A DNA stretch of 45,251 nt from Iningainema tapete BLCC-T55 (GTDB lineage: Bacteria > Cyanobacteriota > Cyanobacteriia > Cyanobacteriales > Nostocaceae). The DNA lies in the NCBI RefSeq assembly GCF_014698965.1, contig NZ_JACXAE010000133.1, positions 1 through 45,251 of the forward strand, given 5' to 3'. Positions 7,827 through 14,939 of this stretch are shown here, one piece after another (position 1 is the first letter of the stretch; each line of letters starts with the position of its first letter). The notes below the pieces were generated by a model. It was not told the DNA's origin and did no database searches. It saw only the letters and a program-made list of their open reading frames with translations. The position numbers and the translations under genes were made by a program.

Positions 7827-8615
7827 GCATGTAGTGCCTGTTGCTACTACAGGTTGGCGTAAAACACCCATTAAATCTTGAACTCCCTTATGTAAATAAC
7901 GTGTTACAGTCATGGGACTAGTACCAATTTTCTTAGCTGCGTCTTTACGAGAAAGTTCTTTCAAAAACACCAACTCAACTGCCATACGCGGCTTTTCTTC
8001 TAACATATTCATTGCCCCTTGAAGTTGTTGGCGTTCTTCTTCAAGTTGTTGAAAAGCAACACTACGGGGACAAGGAAGTGCTTCACCCAAAGTGATTTGA
8101 CAATCTACGTAGTGAACTACAGTAGCATCTAGACTTAAGGGTAAACGATTTTGCGCGGCTAATTTGGTTTCTTGCCATTCGTGTACAGAAACTTGAAGAA
8201 TGTTGGCAATTTCAGCATCCTTGGGGGGACGTCCTAACTTAACAGCTAGTTCTTTGCGTACCTTTTGCCCTTCATTGTAGAGTTCTTGCCAACGACGGGG
8301 AATTTTCAACAAGCTACTGCGATCGCGCAAAAAGTGCAACATTTCACCCCGAATATATGGCACGGCAAAAGAACTAAAAGCATATCCTTGACTAGGATCG
8401 AACCGTTCAATTGCCCTAATTAAGCCAAAATAACCGATTTGCTCCAAATCTTCATAAGGTTCATTACATTGATGGCTAAATTTATGCGCCATCTTTCTGA
8501 CTAAGCCAGTATGTAACTGTACAAGTTGATTACGAAGTTTAATAGAGGGATTCTGATGGTACAAGCGCAATAACTCCATACCTTCAGAGCGCACACACGA
8601 CTGATTTATTGCCAT
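7824..8615 (-). CDS. sigF: Group 3 RNA polymerase sigma factor, SigF type
   Basis: A 263-residue sigma factor of the SigF/SigB/WhiG class. Region 2 is clear ('EDLEQIGYFGLIRAIERF' then 'AFSSFAVPYIRGEMLHFLRD'), region 3 covers 'RRWQELYNEGQKVRKEL' to 'ANILQVSV', and the region 4 helix-turn-helix is 'SRKDAAKKIGTSPMTVTRYL'. In cyanobacteria SigF homologues control pilus and motility genes and some salt-stress genes. No anti-sigma factor gene is adjacent. The start at 8615 is the first ATG. The 286-base gap to the next gene probably holds its promoter. Confidence 0.9.
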   Translation of the reverse strand: MAINQSCVRSEGMELLRLYHQNPSIKLRNQLVQLHTGLVRKMAHKFSHQCNEPYEDLEQIGYFGLIRAIERFDPSQGYAFSSFAVPYIRGEMLHFLRDRSSLLKIPRRWQELYNEGQKVRKELAVKLGRPPKDAEIANILQVSVHEWQETKLAAQNRLPLSLDATVVHYVDCQITLGEALPCPRSVAFQQLEEERQQLQGAMNMLEEKPRMAVELVFLKELSRKDAAKKIGTSPMTVTRYLHKGVQDLMGVLRQPVVATGTTC

Positions 8616-8901
8616 AAAATATTCCTTTGTGGCAACTCGTTTGCCTACAAAAATCTAGTTGCGTAAACCGTCATCTAATCTGAAATTATTTTCCTTAAGA
8701 GAAGCTAAAGAATCTATCGTTTGTTTTACTGAATTTCTGAAGGGGCGAATTGAATATCTACGCATTTACACGGATATTTTTTTGTAGGTAATCTGCTGTC
8801 AGGCAGTTTCAACTCTTTAGAAACACTACATGGTTAATCATAGACAATGTAAGTAAAAATAGACTAAATAGCAATTCACACAGAACAAGCCGTTGTGAAA
8901 T

Positions 8902-9630
8902 ATGAGTAATACCAGCAACTTCCGCGATGCTTTCCGTCAAGCTAAAACTCAAGCTCTCGTAGGTCCCAACGTCATTGCCAACGCCCTCCCTTACGTGGGC
9001 GGTGGGCTAGTGCTAACAGCACTGGGAACTTACGGTGGAATTAACATTATCCGCACTAACCCCCAAATATTCTTTCCCACTGTGATTGGTGCGGTGATTT
9101 TGGAGTTGATTTTGTTCTTCGTTGCTCAAAACGTTGCCGAAAACGGCAACAAAAAAGTTGCACTACCCTTACTTGCAACCTACAGTCTCTTGTCTGGGTA
9201 TACCCTAAGTGGCTTGGTATTTCTGGCGCTGAGAAATCCCAATGTAGGTATTGCGGGTGTTGGCTTTGCCGCACTAGGTTGTGGAATTACCTTTATTGTC
9301 GCCCGTCAAATTGGCTCCAATCTGTCTGAGCAAGATGGGATGGCGTTAACGAAAACGATTAATTTGGGGATCATCGCTTTAATCGTTGTCTGCCTCACCC
9401 AGTTCGTGTTTTCTTTCTTCGGTGTTTTCACACCCACTTGGTTAGAAATTGGCATCTCCGGTTTGGGCGTGTTTCTCTTTGTGGGCGCATCCGTAGTTGA
9501 TTTCTACATCCTGCCACGTACATACCGCGACGATCAGTATCTACCCGCTGCTTTATCGATGTACTTAACCTACATCAACTTGTTCGTCTTCATTTTACGG
9601 TTACTTATTGCTCTCAATAGCCGTGACTAG
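8902..9630 (+). CDS. Bax inhibitor-1 family membrane protein
   Basis: A 242-residue polytopic protein with about seven hydrophobic segments (roughly 28-48, 57-77, 86-106, 112-132, 149-172, 178-199 and 215-237). The length, topology and the end 'YLTYINLFVFILRLLIAL' match the BI-1/YccA/YbhL family of membrane proteins, some of which act as pH-sensitive calcium leak channels. The bacterial role is not defined. The gene is monocistronic and is followed by a repeat-rich gap before prfB. Confidence 0.85.
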   Translation: MSNTSNFRDAFRQAKTQALVGPNVIANALPYVGGGLVLTALGTYGGINIIRTNPQIFFPTVIGAVILELILFFVAQNVAENGNKKVALPLLATYSLLSGYTLSGLVFLALRNPNVGIAGVGFAALGCGITFIVARQIGSNLSEQDGMALTKTINLGIIALIVVCLTQFVFSFFGVFTPTWLEIGISGLGVFLFVGASVVDFYILPRTYRDDQYLPAALSMYLTYINLFVFILRLLIALNSRD

Positions 9631-9720
9631 GGCAGGGAGTAGGGGGGTAGGGGAGTTTGTGAGTAGGGGAGAATTAAAGTTTATATTCTCCCTCACTCAG
9701 ACACTCAGACACTCCCCCAA
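9630..9720. repeat. G-rich/C-rich repeat with hairpin potential
   Basis: The gap begins with 'ggggggtaggggag'-type units and ends with complementary 'ctccctcactcagacactc' units. The arms around 9659-9674 and 9682-9697 can pair ('gagtaggggagaat' with 'attctccctc'), so the element may end the upstream transcript. The same low-complexity family appears near 34454, 34810-34850 and inside the dihydroorotase-like gene near 41840-41890. Confidence 0.6.
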
Positions 9721-9772
9721 AATGGAAGTAAACTTCTAAAATAGAGAGATAAAAGGAGAATACATACACACA

Positions 9773-10895
9773 ATGGAAGTTTTAGAACTCAAACGCGAAA
9801 TCGAAACGTTGTCTAGTCGCCTGGGTAAAACCCAGGACTATCTTTGACATCCCCGCACTTACCGCTAAGATTCAAGACTTAGAACAAATAGCAGCTCAAC
9901 CAGAATTTTGGGAAGATCAAGTTAAAGCCCAAGACACGTTGCAAGAACTTAACGATCTCAAAGCGCACTTGCAACAGTACAGTCAGTGGCAAGTAAGTCT
10001 GGAAGACTCCAGAGCTGTGGTAGATCTTTTGGAGTTACAAACAGATGAAGGGCTACTACAAGAAGCAGAATCTACCATTACCAAGCTTAAAGGTGAACTC
10101 GATCAGTGGGAATTACTACAATTACTATCTGGTCCTTACGATGAAAAGGGTGCAGTACTAACCCTCAATGCAGGTGCTGGAGGTACTGATGCTCAAGATT
10201 GGGCAGAAATGCTCTTACGTATGTACACCCGTTGGGGAGAAAACCACGGCTACAAGGTGCATTTAACTGAAATCTCTGATGGTGATGAAGCAGGAATTAA
10301 ATCGGCAACGATCGAAATTACTGGGCGTTACGCCTATGGGTATTTAAGGCCCGAAACAGGTACTCACCGTTTGGTAAGGATTTCACCATTTAATGCCAAT
10401 GGTAAGCGACAAACCAGTTTTGCTGGGGTGGAAGTCATGCCCCAAATAGATAACACTGTGCAGCTAGAAATTCCGGAGAAGGATTTGGAAGTTACCACAT
10501 CCAGATCTGGTGGTAAGGGTGGGCAGAATGTTAACAAAGTAGAAACTGCTGTGCGGATTGTTCATATCCCCACAGGCATTGCTGTACGTTGTACAGAAGA
10601 ACGCAGTCAACTACAAAATAAAGAGAAAGCTCTCGCCCGCCTCAAAGCAAAGCTGCTAGTGATTGCTCAAGAGCAACATGCCAAAGAAATAGCCGAAATT
10701 CGCGGTGATATGGTGGAGGCTTCTTGGGGAAACCAAATCCGTAACTACGTTTTCCATCCTTACCAGATGGTAAAGGATTTGCGGACAAATGTGGAAACGA
10801 CGGCGATCGCTGATGTGATGAACGGCGAGATCGACTTTTTCATCCAAGCTTACCTGCGCCAAGAAAACCAGCTAGTAGAAAGTGCGATCGCTTAA
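9773..10895 (+). CDS. prfB: Peptide chain release factor 2, with programmed +1 frameshift
   Basis: RF2 releases the nascent chain at UGA and UAA codons. The gene starts at the ATG at 9773 behind an 'aaaaggagaa' ribosome-binding site. Codons 1-24 end with CTT and an in-frame TGA at 9845-9847. Reading 'CTT TGA C' with a +1 slip continues as '...[11 protein letters not shown]' to the stop at 10893-10895, giving about 373 residues. The stop-recognition tripeptide SPF lies at ~204-206 and the catalytic GGQ loop ('[11 protein letters not shown]') has its Gln at ~251. Frameshifting is autoregulatory: low RF2 makes the ribosome pause at UGA and slip. A plain ORF caller would truncate the gene or start it at an internal Met. 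Confidence 0.96.
9832..9848 (+). promoter_or_regulatory. RF2 programmed frameshift site
   Basis: The sequence 'caggactatctttgac' holds the slippery CTT, the UGA stop and the following C of the classical RF2 site, plus a weak Shine-Dalgarno-like 'agga' a few bases upstream in the position of the Escherichia coli 'aggggg'. Confidence 0.93.
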
Positions 10896-10899
10896 TTAA

Positions 10900-10938
10900 G
10901 TCAGGAGTGAAGAGTGATGAATAAAAATCACTCCTGAC
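10900..10938 (+). terminator. Hairpin after prfB
   Basis: The arms gtcaggagtga (10900-10910) and tcactcctgac (10928-10938) form an 11-base stem starting five bases after the prfB stop. No strong T-run follows, so it is a repeat-derived hairpin that may end the transcript. The arm resembles the tandem 'gtcaggag' repeat near 21968. Confidence 0.6.
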
Positions 10939-11011
10939 TCCTAATTTGCCAAAATAGCAGTAACTGCGCTCAACAAAATGTTACATTAGTGGAAGTATTT
11001 GTCATCGAATC

Positions 11012-11167
11012 ATGAGTAATTCTCCTTCTACAGAACCCCAACCTAGTTATGTAAAACTGGCTATGCGAAATATGGTGCGCAAACGTGGCACCTCTATAAA
11101 ACATTTTGCACTCACCACGGTAGGGCTTTTAGCTGTTTTAGTAGGTCTTGCTTACCTAACTCGATAA
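11012..11167 (+). CDS. DUF3285 small membrane protein
   Basis: A 51-residue protein, 'MSNSPSTEPQPSYVKLAMRN...', with a basic stretch 'RNMVRKRGTSIKH' followed by one hydrophobic helix ('FALTTVGLLAVLVGLAYL') and 'TR' at the end. This is the pattern of the cyanobacterial DUF3285 family, commonly found between prfB and ybeY, as here. The function is unknown; it is probably a single-pass membrane protein with the amino terminus inside. Confidence 0.85.
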   Translation: MSNSPSTEPQPSYVKLAMRNMVRKRGTSIKHFALTTVGLLAVLVGLAYLTR

Positions 11168-11213
11168 TTATTAAACATAATTACTGTAACTAAAGGAGAT
11201 TGAGTCGGAACTT

Positions 11214-11738
11214 GTGCAAGTTGAATTATATCTAGAAGATGATAGCAAAGAATATTCCCACATAGAAGCTGAGAATTTTGAAGGTCATGTTCAAATTAGC
11301 GCTCAAACTTGGGAAGAAAGATTTAACAGCTGGTGGAAAGTGCTGAAACCGGATATTGTCATCGCACCAACTTACGAAATAGGGCTACGTTTAACAACTG
11401 ATGCCCAAGTTCAATTACTAAATGCTCAATATCGTCAGCAAAACCAGCCCACAGACGTTTTAGCCTTTGCCGCATTGGAAGTAAATTTTCCTCAACCAGA
11501 AGAAATGTTTGCTTCTGAGTCATTGTATCTAGGTGATATTGTTATTTCTGTTGATACGGCTAAACGCCAAGCGCAACAGCAAGAGCACCCTTTGTCAACA
11601 GAGTTAACCTGGTTAGCATCTCACGGATTATTACACCTATTGGGCTGGGATCACCCAGATGAAGAAAGTCTTAACTTGATGTTAAAGCAACAAGTAGTCT
11701 TACTGAAGACAATAGGTATTACTATAGACTTAGAATAG
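11214..11738 (+). CDS. ybeY: Endoribonuclease YbeY (16S rRNA maturation)
   Basis: A zinc-dependent RNase needed for 16S rRNA 3'-end maturation and ribosome quality control. The signature 'HGLLHLLGWDH' holds the three zinc ligands His137, His141 and His147, and 'QPTDVLAFA' plus 'LGDIVIS' are the other family blocks. At 174 residues it is the usual cyanobacterial size. The start is a GTG at 11214 with 'aaaggag' about 15 bases upstream. It lies in the conserved prfB-DUF3285-ybeY-dgkA order. Confidence 0.94.
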   Translation: MQVELYLEDDSKEYSHIEAENFEGHVQISAQTWEERFNSWWKVLKPDIVIAPTYEIGLRLTTDAQVQLLNAQYRQQNQPTDVLAFAALEVNFPQPEEMFASESLYLGDIVISVDTAKRQAQQQEHPLSTELTWLASHGLLHLLGWDHPDEESLNLMLKQQVVLLKTIGITIDLE

Positions 11739-11875
11739 CAATATATTACATATACTAGATATATTAATTTTTCTCTAGATATCATACGATGTCTATGTGC
11801 CTGATCAGTTATTAAATTTATTAAAATCGGCGAAAATCTCCACCTTAGCTAATTTTGCTGTTGAATCCAACGCTT

Positions 11876-12337
11876 ATGCCCCACGAAGTTTCATCGCCAC
11901 CAACACCAAACCACCTAGAAACTGTTGTCTCCAAGCAAAGGGAACTTTCTTGGGGAGTTGCTGCTAATTTAGTTAGTAGCTTTAAGTATGCTTGGGCTGG
12001 AATTATCTACGCTTTTACAACACAGCGTAATTTTCGTATTCATGTGGGCGTCTGCATTCTGGCACTAGGATTAAGTATTTTTTTACACTTAAAAGCAGTA
12101 GAGATAGCAGTAATTGGCGTAACTAGTGGTTTGGTTTTGGCATTAGAGTTATTGAATACAGCTGTTGAGTCGGTTGTGGACTTAACCGTTAAGCAAACGT
12201 TTCATGAACTAGCAAAAATTGCTAAAGATTGTGCAGCAGGAGCTGTGCTGATCTCGGCTTGTGTGGCAATGCTAGTAGCTAGTGTACTTATATTCCCTCC
12301 TCTATTCACCTTGATTTGCTCAGCGATTAAATCGTAA
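11876..12337 (+). CDS. dgkA: Diacylglycerol/undecaprenol kinase family protein
   Basis: A small integral membrane kinase of the DgkA family, about 153 residues from the ATG at 11876 (a TTG at 11855 is also in frame). The family signature 'ALELLNTAVESVVDL' is present, with an upstream 'QRNFRIHVGVC' and three hydrophobic helices. Gram-positive and cyanobacterial members often phosphorylate undecaprenol rather than diacylglycerol; which lipid is used here cannot be told. It follows ybeY, as in related genomes. Confidence 0.9.
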   Translation: MPHEVSSPPTPNHLETVVSKQRELSWGVAANLVSSFKYAWAGIIYAFTTQRNFRIHVGVCILALGLSIFLHLKAVEIAVIGVTSGLVLALELLNTAVESVVDLTVKQTFHELAKIAKDCAAGAVLISACVAMLVASVLIFPPLFTLICSAIKS

Positions 12338-12432
12338 GTTCTGGCAGTTCTGTATTAATTTGACACAATACGTATTAGAATCTGGTTGTGAGATGATAAA
12401 TAATTACTTACACAAACCAGGAGTAATAGGTT

Positions 12433-13032
12433 GTGATTATAGTTATAGATAATTACGATAGTTTTACCTATAACTTGGTGCAGTATCTGGGAGAATTGGC
12501 TTCTGAATTCCCAGTTGCATCTGATATTAGGATTTTTCGTAATGATAAAATATCACTAGATGAGATTCGTGCCTTAAAGCCAGATGGGGTGGTAATTTCC
12601 CCTGGTCCAGGTCGTCCAGAAGATGCCGGAATTTCGCTCTTATTAATTGAGAAACTTGGACCTAGCTTGCCAATTTTAGGAGTTTGTTTGGGGCATCAAA
12701 GTATTGGTCAAGTGTTCGGTGGTAATATTATTTCTGCATCAGAATTAATGCACGGTAAAACTTCTCAGGTGCATCACAACAATGTGGGAGTTTTTTGTGA
12801 AATAGAAAATCCCATGACCGCAACCCGGTATCATAGTTTAGTGATTGAGCGCGAAACTTGCCCAGATGTGTTGGAAATTACTGCATGGGTTGAAGATGGC
12901 ACAATTATGGGAGTGCGACACCGGAACTATCCTCACATTGAGGGCGTCCAATTTCACCCAGAGAGTATTCTGACAAATTCAGGTAAACATTTACTGCGAA
13001 ACTTTCTCTTAAAACTACAATCGAGAGCGTGA
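12433..13032 (+). CDS. trpG: Anthranilate / aminodeoxychorismate synthase glutamine amidotransferase
   Basis: A class I glutamine amidotransferase of 199 residues that supplies ammonia for anthranilate (tryptophan) or 4-amino-4-deoxychorismate (folate) synthesis. The catalytic Cys85 is in 'GVCLGHQ', and the His/Glu pair is in 'GVQFHPESI' (His175, Glu177); the start 'MIIVIDNYDSFTYNLVQYLG' is typical. The start codon is GTG. No synthase large-subunit gene is adjacent, so TrpG and PabA roles cannot be separated; a shared amphibolic subunit is possible. Confidence 0.93.
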   Translation: MIIVIDNYDSFTYNLVQYLGELASEFPVASDIRIFRNDKISLDEIRALKPDGVVISPGPGRPEDAGISLLLIEKLGPSLPILGVCLGHQSIGQVFGGNIISASELMHGKTSQVHHNNVGVFCEIENPMTATRYHSLVIERETCPDVLEITAWVEDGTIMGVRHRNYPHIEGVQFHPESILTNSGKHLLRNFLLKLQSRA

Positions 13033-13035
13033 TTG

Positions 13036-13806
13036 ATGAAACGACGAAAATTGATGGGCTATGCTGGAGCGGGGTTGGCGTGTGCGATGGTAACAAATTT
13101 CAGTTATCAACAGCAGGTTACAGCCCAATCTAGCGGTTCAATGTCAATTCAGTGGTTGGGTCATACTTGCTTTTTATTTACTGGTGGCGGTACAAAAGTG
13201 CTTGTCAACCCTTTTCGGAATCTTGGTTGTACAGCTGGCTATCGTCCACCAAGAGTGGCAGCAGATCTAGTTTTGATTAGTAGTCAACTACTAGATGAAG
13301 GTGTTGTCGAAGGCTTACCCGGAAATCCTAAGTTAATTTACGAAGCAGGACTGTACGAGTTTAAAGGTATCAGGTTTCAGGGAATATCCATAGACCACGA
13401 TCGCAAAGGTGGTAAGCAGTTTGGCACAAATACTGCTTGGCAGTGGAAGCAAGGGGGATTTAACATCCTCCACTTAGGTGGAGCCGCCGCTCCCATTTCC
13501 ATTGAGCAAAAAATTTTAATGGGACGCCCTGATGTAGCATTGGTTCCTGTCGGTGGTGGTCCAAAAGCTTATAATGCCACGGAAGCTAAGCAAGCAATTC
13601 AAGTTCTCAATCCCAAACTCGTAATTCCCACCCATTACCGTACACAAGCCGCTGATGCTGCTACTTGCAACATCTCTCCTTTGGATGAGTTTTTAACTTT
13701 GATGAGTGGCATGAATGTTCGTCGAGCTAATAGTGACACTATTACTATTAGCTCGGGAAGTTTACCAGAAAATGGCGCAATTCAAGTTTTAAGTTATAAA
13801 TTTTAA
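13036..13806 (+). CDS. Exported metallo-beta-lactamase-fold protein (UlaG-like), probably without the canonical metal site
   Basis: About 256 residues. The amino terminus 'MKRRKLMGYAGAGLACAMV' looks like a twin-arginine or Sec signal, and the cleavage site may be near 'VTAQS'. The body follows the UlaG/YycJ-like MBL order: 'IQWLGHTCFLF', 'DLVLISSQLLDEG', 'ILHLGG', 'LVPVGGG', 'LVIPTHYRT'. At the second block the family normally has an HxHxDH zinc motif; here it reads 'SSQLLDE', so only the Asp remains. I infer a degenerate or repurposed fold. The ATG at 13036 lies three bases after the trpG stop, implying cotranscription. Confidence 0.8.
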   Translation: MKRRKLMGYAGAGLACAMVTNFSYQQQVTAQSSGSMSIQWLGHTCFLFTGGGTKVLVNPFRNLGCTAGYRPPRVAADLVLISSQLLDEGVVEGLPGNPKLIYEAGLYEFKGIRFQGISIDHDRKGGKQFGTNTAWQWKQGGFNILHLGGAAAPISIEQKILMGRPDVALVPVGGGPKAYNATEAKQAIQVLNPKLVIPTHYRTQAADAATCNISPLDEFLTLMSGMNVRRANSDTITISSGSLPENGAIQVLSYKF

Positions 13807-13880
13807 CAATTTCTGGTCGGAACGAACGAGATAAATCAAGCTAAAATCGCATTAGCAGTTACAAAAACTAATGGATACAA

Positions 13881-14099
13881 ATGCAAATCAAAGACATGAC
13901 AGTTGATGAACTCAGAGATTTAATAAAATACACTGTTGAAGAAGCCTTAGAGGAATTCTTGGGCGATCCCGATGAAGGCAAAGAAGTTAGAGAAGAAGTT
14001 AAGCAGCGATTACTTGAATCACTCAAGCGAACACAAGCAGGGGAGCGTGGTATTCCTGCTCAGGAAGTTTACAAAAAACTGGGTATCAATCCACAATGA
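13881..14099 (+). CDS. Antitoxin of a RelE-type toxin-antitoxin pair
   Basis: A 72-residue acidic, helical protein beginning 'MQIKDMTVDELRDLIKYTVEEAL', typical of small cyanobacterial antitoxins that pair with RelE/ParE toxins. The carboxy half ('RTQAGERGIPAQEVYKKLG') is the expected toxin-wrapping tail. The stop overlaps the toxin start by four bases (ATGA), so the two are translationally coupled. Autoregulation by the complex is usual for the family, but no operator was identified. Confidence 0.85.
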   Translation: MQIKDMTVDELRDLIKYTVEEALEEFLGDPDEGKEVREEVKQRLLESLKRTQAGERGIPAQEVYKKLGINPQ

Positions 14100-14359
14100 A
14101 CTATGAGCTTGAGATTAAAGCAGAAGCCCTTGCTGATTTAGAAGGGCTAACTCAAGTTGTACGCGATCGCATTGCCACTAAAATTAATTGGTTAGCCGAA
14201 AACTTCGAGTACATCACTCCCCAACCTTTGACAGGTAATCTGACTTTTTTATACAAGTTAAGAGTAGGAGATTATCGAGTGCTGTATTCCTTCAGCACAG
14301 AAAAAAAGATAATCACTGTTCATCAAATTGGACATCGAAGAGATATTTATAGAGCATAA
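14096..14359 (+). CDS. RelE/ParE-family toxin
   Basis: An 87-residue basic protein with the RelE fold order: 'YELEIKAEALADLEGL', a helix '...DRIATKINWLAENF', and the strands 'LYKLRVGDYRVLYSF' and 'ITVHQIGHRRDIYR'. Members with this carboxy terminus are usually ribosome-dependent mRNA interferases. It follows its antitoxin with an ATGA overlap. The gene is intact, so the pair is probably active. Confidence 0.9.
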   Translation: MNYELEIKAEALADLEGLTQVVRDRIATKINWLAENFEYITPQPLTGNLTFLYKLRVGDYRVLYSFSTEKKIITVHQIGHRRDIYRA

Positions 14360-14521
14360 ATAATTTGTGTTATTCATAACATCTAATCTAATCCTACTTA
14401 AGTATATAGACAGCTTAAGCGAAAAGTTATACAATCATATTTGATGCGGTAAATATACTCACTGCGGCATCGAAATAAGCATTTAAAATTTTCTAGTGAT
14501 TCCATTGGTGAATGTGGAAGC

Positions 14522-14541
14522 ACTCTATTATCCTAATAGAG
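14522..14541. repeat. Short perfect hairpin upstream of the 40-residue gene
   Basis: The arms actctatta / taatagagt surround 'tcc'. It lies about 25 bases before the small gene at 14564 and after the toxin gene; it might be a leader structure or a weak terminator. There is no T-run. Confidence 0.45.
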
Positions 14542-14563
14542 TATTGAGTAGAGGGCAAGCAAA

Positions 14564-14686
14564 ATGGATGTAAAGTTAATTTTAGTAGTATTGACAGTTG
14601 TATTTACAGTTTCGTGTTTGTTCTTTGGCACGAAAAACGGATTCTATGATACAGACAACTATCATGGCAATGGCTCAGCTCATTGA
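14564..14686 (+). CDS. ndhP: 40-residue single-pass membrane protein, candidate NDH-1 subunit NdhP
   Basis: The reading frame encodes a hydrophobic helix ('LILVVLTVVFTVSCLFFG') followed by a short polar tail ending 'DNYHGNGSAH'. The length (40 residues), single helix and tail fit my recollection of cyanobacterial NdhP, a small subunit of the photosynthetic NDH-1 complex, but I cannot check this and the assignment is tentative. Whatever its name, the strongly organised sequence and the preceding hairpin and spacer suggest a real gene. It stands alone between the toxin gene and the beta-CASP-like gene. Confidence 0.6.
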   Translation: MDVKLILVVLTVVFTVSCLFFGTKNGFYDTDNYHGNGSAH

Positions 14687-14827
14687 CAAAACACAGGCAA
14701 GATAATTAAAGCCTAATTGAGCTGGTGGAATTGTCATCATTTACGTTTTTCCGAATCGGCTGCGGCGTCCTCCCCAAGGGAAAATCTACGTTACACAAGG
14801 GTACAGGGGCGCAAAACTGACACAATT

Positions 14828-14843
14828 GGAGGAAAAATCCTCC
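14828..14843. repeat. Small hairpin before the MBL gene
   Basis: ggagga / tcctcc with a four-A loop, about 95 bases before the chosen start of the downstream gene. Its role is unknown. Confidence 0.4.
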
Positions 14844-14939
14844 AGACAATAGTGTCTTGCCCTAGAATACACTCACTAAAATCCTAGTAGATTAAGGATG
14901 TTGGTGGTTGGGAACGAAGAAAGTACAGGGGAGGAAAGC

